DNA of 64,000 bases from Bacteroidota bacterium (GTDB taxonomy: Bacteria > Bacteroidota > Bacteroidia > Bacteroidales > FEN-979), in contig JAPLDJ010000010.1 of the NCBI GenBank assembly GCA_026391805.1, positions 235,628 to 299,627 on the forward strand, written 5' to 3'. The notes beneath the pieces were generated by a model. The model saw only the letters and a list, made by a program, of their open reading frames with translations, ran no database searches and was not told where the DNA came from. Position 1 is the first letter of the stretch, and the number at the start of each line of letters is the position of its first letter. Shown here piece by piece: positions 18,662 to 27,393 of the stretch. A program made the position numbers and the translations under genes.

Positions 18662-19330
18662 TCAGATCCCCCTTGCTTTTTTATGCTGCTCAATCATTTT
18701 TTGCAAAACCTCATCCGGAACCGGAATCAGCCTGCGATGCCGATCTTCCCATAACAGGTCATAATTCAGGTTCCATTCCGGAGCCCAGTACCTGGCTTGC
18801 GGGACGGTAGTCTCCTCCCATATTTTTTTTAAGCTGGCGCGCGCCTCAGCCGGCCATTCTGAATTAATCTCATTTTTCCATTCAGATGGAACTTCAGCAT
18901 TTTCCCAGGAAATCACATTCTCCATGAGCGGGAAATCGATGTAAAAAAAACTTACCATTTGGTCAATGGATATTTCGATATTCGCCTCTGATGCTGTTTG
19001 GCTACAGGTTTTAACAAGTTCCATTTCCGATTGTATGGAATCGATCACCTCCAGGATCCGTTCTGCTGCATGCGCCCTGATGATTTCCTTCATTTCCGTA
19101 AAGGCATCCTTTTCTGCAATGCTTTTATCTTTAACCAGGGCAACCGCATTTTTAACATGCAGCTTTTGCGTCTCCATGATCTCGCGGAAATCTTCGAGGT
19201 TTTCAATGCCGGAAACAGCCTCAAAAAGTGCTTTTTCAGTGAGGTACGAATTTTTGTACATAGGGTTGTTTTCGTACTTTTTCACCCTCGACCTGTAATA
19301 TTCGATGTAATCAATGTGCCGTTGTTCCAT
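18662..19330 (-). CDS. Protein of unknown function, 222 residues
   Basis: I do not recognise a family. The sequence is mostly helical and strongly charged, with an N-terminal helix of basic and aromatic residues (MEQRHIDYIEYYRSRVKKYE). Its C-terminal third is rich in Trp (ISWENAEVPSEWKNEINSEW; RYWAPEWNLNYDLLWEDRH). There is no signal peptide. The in-frame start 7 codons upstream is possible, but MEQRHID is preceded by a purine-rich GGTGGAG. It overlaps or abuts the next gene; the two Trp-rich products may form a complex. Confidence 0.68.
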   Translation of the reverse strand: MEQRHIDYIEYYRSRVKKYENNPMYKNSYLTEKALFEAVSGIENLEDFREIMETQKLHVKNAVALVKDKSIAEKDAFTEMKEIIRAHAAERILEVIDSIQSEMELVKTCSQTASEANIEISIDQMVSFFYIDFPLMENVISWENAEVPSEWKNEINSEWPAEARASLKKIWEETTVPQARYWAPEWNLNYDLLWEDRHRRLIPVPDEVLQKMIEQHKKARGI

Positions 19331-19429
19331 AGCTTTATTTTGAAACTCCACCTAAGGTAATGGAATTTCAGACAAGATGGATAAAATTATAACCTTTTCG
19401 TCGTCTGTCACGGATGTCTCCATAATTGT

Positions 19430-19437
19430 TACCTTTG
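19430..19437 (+). promoter_or_regulatory. Predicted -7 box of the DEAD-box helicase gene
   Basis: TACCTTTG matches TAnnTTTG. It overlaps the upstream-most possible TTG start (19426), so translation must begin downstream. Confidence 0.6.
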
Positions 19438-19470
19438 CCGCTTAATCATCTCACCAATAAACAAATTACC

Positions 19471-20679
19471 TTGAAATTTACAGAATTTGGCTTTGAACCT
19501 GCCCTTATGGAGGGTATTGAATCCATGGGGTTTGATACTGCAACACCCGTCCAGGAACAGGCAATACCCCTGATCCTTGAAGGAAAGGATATCATTGCTT
19601 CCGCACAGACGGGAACCGGAAAAACCGCTGCCTTCCTGCTTCCGATCATCCACAAGATCATGAGTTCCGAACGGCGGGATCGTATCCATGCCCTTGTGAT
19701 CGAGCCCACACGTGAACTCGCCATGCAGATCGACCAGCACATGGAAGGTCTTTCCTATTCTACCCAGGTCAGTTCAATTGCGGTCTATGGAGGGACAGAC
19801 GGGGCTGCATTTGTCCGGGAAAAACGGGCACTTGAAGAAGGCGTTGACCTGGTGGTCTGTACACCCGGACGAATGATGGCCCATATAAACCAGGGCTATG
19901 TAAATTTCGAAGGATTGCACTACCTGATCCTTGACGAGGCCGACCGGATGCTGGATATGGGTTTCTATCCCGATATCATGAAGATCATCTCCTCCCTGCC
20001 AGCCAGGCGCCAGACCCTGCTCTTTGCTGCAACCATGCCGGATGAGATCAGGAAGCTTGCTCAACAGGTCTTGAAGGACCCGTCAACCATCAGCATCGCG
20101 ATTTCGAAACCGGCAGAAAAGATCCTGCAGCTTGCCTACGTGGTGAACAATGCCCAGAAGATCCCCCTGCTCGAGTATATCCTGAAACCCATAACGGATA
20201 AGTCCGTACTGATCTTTTGCTCAACCAAAAGCAGCACCAAGCAACTCAGCCGCGAACTCAGTAAATTGGGGATGAACGTAGGCGAGATCCATTCGGAACT
20301 TGAGCAGCAGCAGCGGGAAAAGATCCTTCAGTCCTTTAAAAACAGGCAGCTGAATATTCTCGTTGCCACGGATATCATCTCCCGCGGCATCGATGTGGAA
20401 AACATCGACCTGGTGATCAACTTCGATGTGCCCCATGACGGCGAAGATTATATCCACCGTATAGGGCGTACGGCCAGGGCCGCAGCGTCAGGTGTAGCCA
20501 TCACCTTCATCAACTCAAGGGAACAGAATAAATTCGCCGCCATCGAACGGATCCTTGAAAAACCTGTTCACAAATCCCAGGTGCCGGCACATCTTGGAAC
20601 CATCCAGGAATCCAAACCGGTTAAATCCTCACAGCATAGGTCAGGAAGAGATTCTTCGAGACCCCGGAAAAGGTCCTGA
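19471..20679 (+). CDS. DEAD-box ATP-dependent RNA helicase
   Basis: The protein of about 402 residues unwinds RNA duplexes, probably in ribosome assembly or mRNA turnover. Motifs in order: upstream aromatic FTEFGF, Q motif TPVQEQAIP, motif I AQTGTGKT, Ia PTRELA, II DEAD, III AAT, and VI HRIGRTARA. The basic tail (SSQHRSGRDSSRPRKRS) probably binds RNA. The start is decided by the promoter at 19430-19437 and by the need to keep the Q-motif region: the TTG at 19471 (KFTEFGFE) fits, while the first ATG (19507) would cut into the domain. A 7-base repeat block follows the stop. Confidence 0.92.
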   Translation: MKFTEFGFEPALMEGIESMGFDTATPVQEQAIPLILEGKDIIASAQTGTGKTAAFLLPIIHKIMSSERRDRIHALVIEPTRELAMQIDQHMEGLSYSTQVSSIAVYGGTDGAAFVREKRALEEGVDLVVCTPGRMMAHINQGYVNFEGLHYLILDEADRMLDMGFYPDIMKIISSLPARRQTLLFAATMPDEIRKLAQQVLKDPSTISIAISKPAEKILQLAYVVNNAQKIPLLEYILKPITDKSVLIFCSTKSSTKQLSRELSKLGMNVGEIHSELEQQQREKILQSFKNRQLNILVATDIISRGIDVENIDLVINFDVPHDGEDYIHRIGRTARAAASGVAITFINSREQNKFAAIERILEKPVHKSQVPAHLGTIQESKPVKSSQHRSGRDSSRPRKRS

Positions 20680-20703
20680 CGGAAGAATATCCTGATAACA
20701 AGT

Positions 20704-20866
20704 CATACGTCATATGTCATAAGTCGTGTGTCGCATATCGCATGTCGTGTGTCGTGTGTCGTGTGTCGTATGTCGTATGTCGTATGTCGTATGACTTCTA
20801 TGATCTATCCTCAGTCTTCTGTCCCCTGACCTCAATATTCCACATCCAGCATCCAGCATCTTTTTG
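20704..20866. repeat. GTCGTAT heptad repeat block
   Basis: From 20704 to about 20790 there are about twelve tandem degenerate 7-base units (GTCATAC, GTCATAT, GTCGTGT, GTCGTAT). Near 20843-20862 a short CATCCAG heptad run follows. No gene is seen in the 252 bases between the helicase and the CoA-binding protein. Confidence 0.8.
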
Positions 20867-20931
20867 CTCACCAATTGCTAAGGTTTGACCGAAATTTTGT
20901 AATTTTTCACAAGGATCAGCGTTATTTAACC

Positions 20932-21297
20932 GTGGAACAAAAGAAAACCCTTGTTCTCGGTGCGAGCCTGAAGCCGCACCGGTTTGCTTATAAGGCAGTC
21001 ATCAAGCTGATACGGAATAATATTCCTGTCGTTGCCGTTGGAATGCGCGAGGGTGCAATCGGGGAGGTGAAGATCGAAAAACCGTTTCCGGAAGTTCACG
21101 GGATTCATACAATCACCCTCTATGTTGGTCCAAAGAATCAGCAGTTTTATCTCGATTATATTCTGAAGGTCAACCCGGTGCGGGTGATCTTTAATCCCGG
21201 AACGGAAAATCCTGAAATGGAAAAACTCCTGGCCGATAAAGGGATTGAAGTCGTTCGCAGATGCATGCTCGTGATGTTGTCGAAAGGAGAGTTTTAA
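20932..21297 (+). CDS. CoA-binding domain protein
   Basis: The protein of about 121 residues is a single Rossmann-type CoA-binding domain. The loop VLGASLKPHRFAYKAV is at the N-terminus, followed by VVAVGMREGAIGEVKIEKPF and VIFNPGTENPEM, as in the CoA_binding_2 family (YccU-like). Function within the family is not established. There is no ATG close to the domain start. I infer a GTG at 20932 (EQKKTLVLGAS), because the longer TTG-initiated frame adds a non-family N-terminus containing promoter-like sequence. The stop lies 53 bases before the next secreted-protein gene. Confidence 0.82.
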   Translation: MEQKKTLVLGASLKPHRFAYKAVIKLIRNNIPVVAVGMREGAIGEVKIEKPFPEVHGIHTITLYVGPKNQQFYLDYILKVNPVRVIFNPGTENPEMEKLLADKGIEVVRRCMLVMLSKGEF

Positions 21298-21350
21298 TCA
21301 TTGGCAGATAAAGATAAATTCATAATTTTACAGTCGAATTGAATTCTCCC

Positions 21351-22493
21351 ATGAGACGAATATTTATCTTTCTTTTCATCCTTACCGCACTTCATTCGAC
21401 GGCCCAGTTCAACGTGACCGTTACTCCGTCTGATATCATGGTCTGCTTTGGGGGAACTGCACAATTTACTGCAACCATCCAGGACACGGCTTCGAGCACC
21501 TATTCCTATAACTGGCTTTTTAAAGGTTCTTATATTTCAGGAATTGATACCCTCAACTCCTATCTTGCGTTTCTCAACATCAGCGAACTTGATACCGGAT
21601 ATTACCAGTGCATAGCCCGTGATATTAATAACCCAGCCAAGCTTGCGATCAGCGATTCGGTTCACCTCGGGATGCATGGACAGCTGCACATCGATACCCT
21701 CTACAGGTTCAATCCGCTGGCCTGCCCGCGGCCTGATCCCTGCAAAGGCCAGATGAAGGTGCTGGTTTCGGGCGGAAATCCTCCTTATACCTACGAATGG
21801 GGCAGCGGACATTCGCAGGATACGATCGGCTATAATCTCTGTAAAGGAACACACCTGCTGACGGTTACCGACACACTCAATGCCCATTGTATTTCGAGGG
21901 AATATACCATCGATGTGTTGAAACTCCCGCCGATTGCCTTCACTAAATCGCCCAAAGACACGGTTTACCTGAGTAACCCGTTCCTTACGGTTGCCTTTCC
22001 TGATACATCCGAGAAAAACCTGACGAACTGGAGTTGGGATTTTGATGACAAAAGTCCGGTTGTGCCAAACGTCAATCCTTACCAGCATGCCTACTCGGCA
22101 ACCGGAAGATATTATGTCAAGCTGAACTTCACCGACCTGAACGGGTGTGATTCAACGATCACCGATACGATCGATGTCAGGCTCATCCGGCTCTTTATCC
22201 CGAATGTGATTACACCGGGCAGGGGCGATGACAACAGTGCCCTGAATATCCGGGCGTCCGATACAACCGGTACCAAGCCTGTCGGTCAGAATCTTGACCT
22301 TTCTGAGATCTTTCTTTCGAACGAGATGGTTATCTTCAACCGGCAGGGACGCAGGGTCTATGAAAGGGCCAATTACAACAGCGGCGACTGGGATGGAAAT
22401 AACCTTGCAGAAGGTGTTTATTATTACATCTTCAGTGTTCACGGGGAAAATGGCGATGAAGTTTACAGGGGGTCGATCACGATCCTACGCTAG
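21351..22493 (+). CDS. T9SS type B secreted protein with Ig-like and PKD domains
   Basis: The 380-residue protein has a signal peptide (MRRIFIFLFILTALHSTAQ). An Ig-like domain follows, with the hallmark DTGYYQCIARD near residue 87. A spacer with paired Cys precedes a PKD domain (NWSWDFDDKSPVVPNVNPYQHAYS near 230). The last 90 residues form the CHU_C gliding-motility-type sorting domain (FIPNVITPGRGDDN ... VIFNRQGRRVYE ... GDWDGNNLAEGVYYYIF). It should be exported by the type IX system. Nine bases at the end overlap the convergent flavoprotein gene. Substrate or ligand is unknown. Confidence 0.9.
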   Translation: MRRIFIFLFILTALHSTAQFNVTVTPSDIMVCFGGTAQFTATIQDTASSTYSYNWLFKGSYISGIDTLNSYLAFLNISELDTGYYQCIARDINNPAKLAISDSVHLGMHGQLHIDTLYRFNPLACPRPDPCKGQMKVLVSGGNPPYTYEWGSGHSQDTIGYNLCKGTHLLTVTDTLNAHCISREYTIDVLKLPPIAFTKSPKDTVYLSNPFLTVAFPDTSEKNLTNWSWDFDDKSPVVPNVNPYQHAYSATGRYYVKLNFTDLNGCDSTITDTIDVRLIRLFIPNVITPGRGDDNSALNIRASDTTGTKPVGQNLDLSEIFLSNEMVIFNRQGRRVYERANYNSGDWDGNNLAEGVYYYIFSVHGENGDEVYRGSITILR

Positions 22494-23729
22494 CAATACC
22501 TTCAGGTAAAATCCCGGACTCATCAGCAGGTCGCGTACATCCTGGTCGGTGTACATTTTAATCAGCATTTCCTTGAGATCCCTGCTTCTTCCTGCTTTCT
22601 TCACGACGAGATCAAACAACCCCGGAACGGAAACCAGTTTCTGAACGGCACGGCTTGTCCGGAGTTCCCTGCCAAGCCTGTGACGGATCCTTTCATCATA
22701 TTTTTTCAGGAAGGTCGCAGAGAAATCATTGTTTTTAAATGCTTCAGCGATGATCTTCCCGGCGATCTCCCCGCTCACCATGGCATTCCCGATCCCCTCA
22801 CCGGAAAAGGGATCGATCAGTGAAGCCGCATCACCTGCCAGGAGAAAACCTTCCCCGGAAATGGCTTTTGGGTCGGGACCAAGTGTAAGTCCGTGCGCTT
22901 CAATTTTCGATACCATTTCTGCGCCTTCAAACCGTTTCGATAAAACCGGATGCGAACGGATCACTTCCGTAAACCTGGCTGCCAGCGAATCCTGGCCGGC
23001 TTTCAGCTTGCGGTACATGATTCCCAGTCCTGCATTCACTAGGCCATCTTCCATCGGAAAGATCCAGAAATAGCCCGGAAGCAGCTCTTTCAGAAAATGG
23101 AGTTCAATAAAATGTTCCGGATGCAGATCCCTGACGCCCCTGAAATAGGCCCTGGCACCAAGGCAGTACCGCTCATGGTTCAGGCTATGCCCGGCCAGTA
23201 TCCTGCCAACCACGGAATGAGTTCCGTCAGCGCCGGCAACCATCCTGCAACGGATCTCCCCTTTTTCGCTTTTGATGATAAAAGATTCATGATCTTTCGA
23301 AATCTCACGCACAGGGAAATTTTCAATGATTCCGGCGTTTGTTCGTTCCCTGACCTTCTTTTGCAGGTAATCATCAAATACTTCACGGCGGCAGATGTAT
23401 CCCGGGGCCGGCTTTGTATCGTCCTTTTCCAAAGGAAAGGGAAGGTCCAGCATCTTTCCGCCGGGAGCGATAAAGCGGATCCCGCGGGAAGGAGTCTTCG
23501 GGAATATTTTCAGGAAATCCGGGTAACAATCCCCGGGAAGCCTCTTCAGTACATTCATCACCGTACCGCTCAGCGCATCCCCGCAGATCTTCGCTGCGGG
23601 GAGGGATGCTTTATCAACCAACGCGACCTTCAGTCCCGAATCTGCCAGTGTCAGCGCCGTTGTGCACCCCGCCGGCCCTGCGCCAATGATGACAAGGTCG
23701 AAGGAAGGGATGGGGGAGGGGGTGGACAT
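22485..23729 (-). CDS. Geranylgeranyl-reductase family FAD oxidoreductase
   Basis: The 414-residue protein has the FAD-binding fingerprint DLVIIGAGPAGCTTALTLADSG at the N-terminus (only part needed). The GGR-type CGDALSG motif near residue 49 follows, then a substrate region YCLGARAYFRGV. The second FAD motif is GFLLAGDAASLIDPFSGEGIGNAM near residue 288. Family members reduce isoprenoid chains or act as halogenase- or hydroxylase-like enzymes; the substrate cannot be told here, though a quinone or other lipid side chain is a fair guess. It is 27 bases after the small beta-barrel gene. Confidence 0.88.
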   Translation of the reverse strand: MSTPSPIPSFDLVIIGAGPAGCTTALTLADSGLKVALVDKASLPAAKICGDALSGTVMNVLKRLPGDCYPDFLKIFPKTPSRGIRFIAPGGKMLDLPFPLEKDDTKPAPGYICRREVFDDYLQKKVRERTNAGIIENFPVREISKDHESFIIKSEKGEIRCRMVAGADGTHSVVGRILAGHSLNHERYCLGARAYFRGVRDLHPEHFIELHFLKELLPGYFWIFPMEDGLVNAGLGIMYRKLKAGQDSLAARFTEVIRSHPVLSKRFEGAEMVSKIEAHGLTLGPDPKAISGEGFLLAGDAASLIDPFSGEGIGNAMVSGEIAGKIIAEAFKNNDFSATFLKKYDERIRHRLGRELRTSRAVQKLVSVPGLFDLVVKKAGRSRDLKEMLIKMYTDQDVRDLLMSPGFYLKVLLA

Positions 23730-23756
23730 GTCAGATGTATTGAATTGTTAGTCCGG

Positions 23757-24368
23757 TTATTTTTTGTTTTTTTTATGAAGCCGGTACATGATGCTGAGGT
23801 TCCCGGAATATTCCTTTGACTTTAATTGATCTCTGCCGGTAAGCCAGCCGCCGGCACTATAAGATCCTTCTTCGTACACAGGGGTCAGATCGAAATCCAT
23901 CTGGAATTTTAAAGCGATATTCAGATAGTCTGTGATGTTGTACTTTCCCCCGATATCGAAATATGCGCCCAGCTGAAAATTCGTTTTTGTTTCCTCAACC
24001 TCAGAAAAAACCTTTCCGGTTGTACTGTAAAAATAATTGAGATATAAACCGCCGCCAAAAACAAATCCAAGTTTCTTTCCAAAGAATAGATCAACACCGA
24101 CGGGCATTTTTAAGTTTTCCAGGTATCCCTGGTTATTTCCCTTCATTTGAAGCAGAAGCCCGCTGTTGATGAACAGAATAGTATGGTTTGGATTAAATGA
24201 AGCCAGAATACCGGCTTTAAAATTGTTGTCGGCATCTGATCCGAATAAATCACTGATTTCCATTGCTGTTGTCTTCCCAAACCCGAATTCGCCGCCAATT
24301 TCGAAATTCTGAGCCGGACCAGGATGCGTTGTCAGAAAAAGGATGAATGCAAAAATGATTTTTTTCAT
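23757..24368 (-). CDS. Outer-membrane beta-barrel protein
   Basis: The 203-residue protein has a cleavable signal peptide (MKKIIFAFILFLTTHPGPAQ). Alternating-polarity strands with glycine turns follow: GGEFGFGKTT, FVFGGGLYLNYFYSTTG, FQLGAYFDIGGKYNI, LKFQMDFDLTPVYEEGSYSAGG. It resembles the OmpW/OprF-like barrel fold (porin family, PF13568 type). It has no further domain. It stands just downstream of the first attC-like palindrome, 14 bases after its end, so it is either the first gene of the stable flank or the last cassette. It probably shares a transcript with the flavoprotein gene. Confidence 0.78.
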   Translation of the reverse strand: MKKIIFAFILFLTTHPGPAQNFEIGGEFGFGKTTAMEISDLFGSDADNNFKAGILASFNPNHTILFINSGLLLQMKGNNQGYLENLKMPVGVDLFFGKKLGFVFGGGLYLNYFYSTTGKVFSEVEETKTNFQLGAYFDIGGKYNITDYLNIALKFQMDFDLTPVYEEGSYSAGGWLTGRDQLKSKEYSGNLSIMYRLHKKNKK

Positions 24369-24382
24369 AAAAAATAATTGTT

Positions 24383-24476
24383 GCTGACGTACGGCAGCTA
24401 AGGCTTGTGCATGAGATCAGGATTCCGTAAGCAGTCCGGAAAACCGGAGCATTGGCCTTAGCCGCTCGTAAGTGCC
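24383..24476 (-). repeat. attC-like palindrome 1
   Basis: A 94-bp element with 22-nt arms: GGCACTTACGAGCGG followed by CTAAGGC, against GCCTTAGCTGCCGTACG followed by TCAGC. The inner 8 bp (GCTAAGGC) are perfect and one A is unpaired on one side. It begins 2 bases after the stop of the T9SS type A gene. The outer GTT of attC sites is degenerate here (GTC), so this is the weakest of the four. Confidence 0.45.
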
Positions 24477-24478
24477 AG

Positions 24479-25291
24479 TTATTTTTGAATTATCATTTTC
24501 TTTATACTTCCAGTTTTTTCTGTCTTTATGTGTAGGAAGTACATTCCATTAACTAACTCTGGATAATTTTCCTGAATTGTTGAATTTGAAGATTTAAACG
24601 TATCTAATAATTTCCCGTTAGACGACAATAAATCTATTGTAGAAATGACTGGATGATTACTTGAAATTTTTACGAAAAAGGAGCCATCATTTGGGTTTGG
24701 ATAAATTAATGCATTTATATTGGATGCACTCTGGTTTTCATTCACACTTGTTGGAACATCTCCTGGCAGACTAAAAACCTTAGTGCCATTATTGACTCCA
24801 TTGGCAAAATAACAATAGAGTTTTAGTTTTGCTCCCTCTTCCGTGTTATAAATACTCGCATTGTCAAAGTTAGAAGGCCAATAATATACATCTGCTTTTG
24901 GCTCATTTAGTAAAACAGTACCATCCTCCCTTATAACTTGAATTTGGTGAAAGCCATATCCTGAACTATCACAAGCATAGGTAATAAGATATTCTATCGT
25001 AGTGGAATCATGATCAAACAAGGATGTTGAAATATTAGAAATGTAATAAACTATTGAGGAAGGATAAGGGTTAGGAGGCAGATATATTGTCTTATAAATA
25101 GTTCCATTAAGATTATAAAGTGTGAACTCTGCAATTGAGTAAGCATCATTAAAATCCTGAGAGTATTTTGTAACCGTATTGCTCAGTTTTACTGTCCTTA
25201 AAAAAGGTACTAAGGAATGAAAATCCAAGGAAATTTGAGAGTATCCTTCGACGGATATCAATATTGTAAATATAATAACTAGTTTTCTCAT
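24479..25291 (-). CDS. Secreted protein with T9SS type A sorting domain
   Basis: The 270-residue protein has a signal peptide (MRKLVIIFTILISVEGYSQ). A beta-rich body of unknown family contains FTLYNLNGTIYKTIYLPP and SSGYGFHQIQVIREDG. The C-terminal type A sorting domain is ALIYPNPNDGSFFVKI ... ISTIDLLSSNGKLL ... YPELVNGMYFLHIKTEKTGSIKKMIIQK. The ATG at 25291 removes a 36-codon upstream extension that runs through the attC-like element. The gene is AT-richer than its flanks and is enclosed by two attC-like palindromes, so it looks like a mobile cassette. Function unknown. Confidence 0.8.
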   Translation of the reverse strand: MRKLVIIFTILISVEGYSQISLDFHSLVPFLRTVKLSNTVTKYSQDFNDAYSIAEFTLYNLNGTIYKTIYLPPNPYPSSIVYYISNISTSLFDHDSTTIEYLITYACDSSGYGFHQIQVIREDGTVLLNEPKADVYYWPSNFDNASIYNTEEGAKLKLYCYFANGVNNGTKVFSLPGDVPTSVNENQSASNINALIYPNPNDGSFFVKISSNHPVISTIDLLSSNGKLLDTFKSSNSTIQENYPELVNGMYFLHIKTEKTGSIKKMIIQK

Positions 25292-25314
25292 ATTTTTCGG
25301 TTTATAATGTAATT

Positions 25315-25406
25315 GGCACAAACGCCTTGCCGGCAACCGCCTCAACGTTTGAACCTTCAAAAAGCAACTTTGCGTAAGCATTGTTGCGATTAGCGGCATG
25401 TTAGCC
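25315..25406 (-). repeat. attC-like palindrome 2
   Basis: A 92-bp element. On the minus strand it starts GGCTAAC and ends GTTTGTGCC, matching the AAC...GTT pattern of attC core sites. The inner arms GCCGCTAATCGC and GCGGTTGCCGGC pair over most positions, with G-T wobble allowed. It starts 4 bases after the Fic stop codon. CGCAACA follows the inner arm as in palindrome 3. Confidence 0.55.
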
Positions 25407-25410
25407 CCAG

Positions 25411-26289
25411 TTATTTGTCTTTTAATCTTCTTAATGGATCGTTGTAATCATCAATTAGAATTGATAAAGGTTCTGCACCTTTGAAAATAACTTCAGAATC
25501 ATAACCATGATCTGACGTAAGATTAGTAGCTTTCAAGGTTTCTTTTAATGCTTTCATGCCCACTTTTCTTTTCCATCCTGTAAAACCAATTTGAAGAACC
25601 TTACACCATTTCTCTTTTCCTTTAATACCTAAAAAACCTTTTGGGGTTTTAAGTTGACAAACATCAATAAAACCACCATGTGGATTTGATAGTTTGACGT
25701 TATATTTTTTTAATATGTGATCAAAATCAGCAAAAGTGACTGAATAAAACCTTTTATTGAACTTTCTAGTATTCCTTTCTAAATAATCAATAACAAACCT
25801 AACTTCTGCATCCTCTTGTTCCTTAAATTTTTGGAAGCGATCATATGTTTCATCTAATTCATTAGCAGCAACCTTTACTGCTAGGGTTTCAATTCTTTCC
25901 TTCCTGTTTTTATCAATAAATTGAAGGTTGTGTTTTTGCAAATGATAAATTAGAATTAAAAACGCAGTTCTTTTATTACCATCGTGAAATGCATGATTCT
26001 TTATTAATCCATAGAATAGAGTGCCACAAATTTCAATTGGTGTCGAATATTTATCGACACCTCCAAAACCAGTGAACTGTCTCCCCAGAGCGGATCCAAG
26101 CAATGTTTCGCTTTTTAAACCATAAACAAGACTTGCCTCTTCATCTGAAAAATAATCTGTTATTAAATAATGAGCTCTTAGTACTTCATCATATCCAATA
26201 TATCCTTCTTTATTAAAAGCATCATAATTTTTTATGAATTGCCTTGTTCGATTATAATCATCAAGCAATAGTGGATGTATATTATTCAT
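25411..26289 (-). CDS. Fic/Doc-family protein in cassette array
   Basis: The 292-residue protein contains the Fic-fold motif HAFHDGNKRTAF near residue 98, close to the Doc form HxFxDGNKR. Enzymes with this fold transfer AMP or phosphate to proteins; Doc phosphorylates EF-Tu. No inhibitory (S/T)xxxE(G/N) helix was noticed. The C-terminal half (about residues 160-292, YSVTFADFDHILKKYNVKLSN ... KGFLGIKGKEKWCKVLQIGFTG) is an extra domain I do not recognise. No antitoxin gene is adjacent; the unit stands alone between two attC-like sites. Confidence 0.8.
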   Translation of the reverse strand: MNNIHPLLLDDYNRTRQFIKNYDAFNKEGYIGYDEVLRAHYLITDYFSDEEASLVYGLKSETLLGSALGRQFTGFGGVDKYSTPIEICGTLFYGLIKNHAFHDGNKRTAFLILIYHLQKHNLQFIDKNRKERIETLAVKVAANELDETYDRFQKFKEQEDAEVRFVIDYLERNTRKFNKRFYSVTFADFDHILKKYNVKLSNPHGGFIDVCQLKTPKGFLGIKGKEKWCKVLQIGFTGWKRKVGMKALKETLKATNLTSDHGYDSEVIFKGAEPLSILIDDYNDPLRRLKDK

Positions 26290-26329
26290 TTAGTTAGTTA
26301 TAGGTTTTTAATTTCTTAAAATAATTGGT

Positions 26330-26417
26330 GCTAACGCCCCGCTTGCAACCGTAGCAACGTCGCGCCTTTGCTAAACATTAATAATGTTGGTTTTGTTGCG
26401 GTTGCAAGCTCGTTAGC
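26330..26417 (-). repeat. attC-like palindrome 3
   Basis: An 88-bp element and the clearest of the set. Outer arms GCTAACG/CGTTAGC pair perfectly (7 bp) and inner arms GCTTGCAACCG/CGGTTGCAAGC pair perfectly (11 bp). They are separated by a 1-versus-4-base internal loop, and the centre is a variable spacer of about 47 bases. This is the R-L-spacer-L-R layout of integron attC sites. Confidence 0.65.
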
Positions 26418-26446
26418 GGTTCGTGCTTTATCTTTTCGTCGTTATT

Positions 26447-26910
26447 CTAATAAATTATGGATAAATTTATAAATGTAAATATCAGTGAAATAATCCCACA
26501 AATTCCACCTACTAATGAAATACCAAATATCCACCATCTATTTTCAATTTGCCATTGTAAAAATCTATTTTCTTTAACCAATTTAGATAATTCCAGTTGT
26601 TTTTTTCTTCACTTTCTTTACTTTCTTTCTGTTCATCTTCCAATAGTTTAACAAATCCAATAAATTTATCTATTTCTCTTGAATTGCCAGAAAGAATATC
26701 TTTAGACGAATTTTCAACGGAATGATATTCTATTAATTTATATTCAACTAATTTTTTATAATTATACTCATTGTAAAGTGAATTTATATATTTGGTCGAA
26801 ATTCTATCTAAAATATCTACTTCTAATTTATATTCTTTACTTTTTTTAATTTCATTTAAAAGTTCATCTAAATTTTTTGCTTCTTCTAATGTCAGTTTCT
26901 GATTTTCCAT
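26447..26910 (-). CDS. Coiled-coil protein with possible -1 frameshift to a membrane anchor
   Basis: I do not recognise a family. In the starting frame the protein is 132 residues, charged and helical, with stop at 26512. Residues 102-104 are GAA-AAA-AAC, which hold the slippery heptamer A AAA AAC in the correct phase (26599-26605). A -1 shift there continues 50 residues: QLELSKLVKENRF, then a hydrophobic helix WWIFGISLVGGICGIISLIF, and stop at 26447. The longer 154-residue form ends 29 bases before the attC-like site, as expected for a cassette gene. The alternative is a one-base loss in a homopolymer, real or from sequencing. Confidence 0.6.
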
Positions 26911-26963
26911 AATTCAGACATTTTAAGTTTATCTAAGATTAGATTACTTTCTGATAAGGATTT

Positions 26964-27383
26964 TTATACAATTAATTCCATAGTACTTAAAGAATATTGT
27001 ATCATTGCTTCTGCTAAATGATGGAATTCTTTAAAATTGACATTTCCATACATCTCACAGATATCATCATAATTCTGATTTATAATATCAGCCCCTCTTC
27101 GTACTGAAGGAATTAGAAAATTAGGATCCTTGTTAAGCCTTTCATTTATTACCATTGCATAAGATGTTTGTGCTAAAATAAGGGCATCATTAAAGTCGAT
27201 TTCTTCTTGAGTTATAAATTTGCCATATAATTCTTTAAACCTATTTAATAGTTCTTCTTTTTTAGCCTCGAATGTATTTTGAGTTTTAAATGATTGTGCA
27301 ATAGGTACTCCTGCCATACCTAATATAAATGAGCCTAATACAGCTATTACTATCAAGACTCCTATTATAGTAAATATTACCAT
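26964..27383 (-). CDS. Small membrane-anchored protein of unknown function
   Basis: The 139-residue protein has one N-terminal hydrophobic helix (MVIFTIIGVLIVIAVLGSFILGMAG). A soluble helical domain follows (FEAKKEELLNRFKELYGKFITQEEIDFNDALILAQTSYAMV). I do not recognise a family. It is the middle of three minus-strand genes between attC-like palindromes 3 and 4; the gap to its upstream neighbour is 10 bases and to its downstream neighbour 53. Together with the neighbour that may gain a transmembrane tail by frameshift, it suggests a small membrane complex. Confidence 0.65.
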   Translation of the reverse strand: MVIFTIIGVLIVIAVLGSFILGMAGVPIAQSFKTQNTFEAKKEELLNRFKELYGKFITQEEIDFNDALILAQTSYAMVINERLNKDPNFLIPSVRRGADIINQNYDDICEMYGNVNFKEFHHLAEAMIQYSLSTMELIV

Positions 27384-27393
27384 TTGTGGTTAA

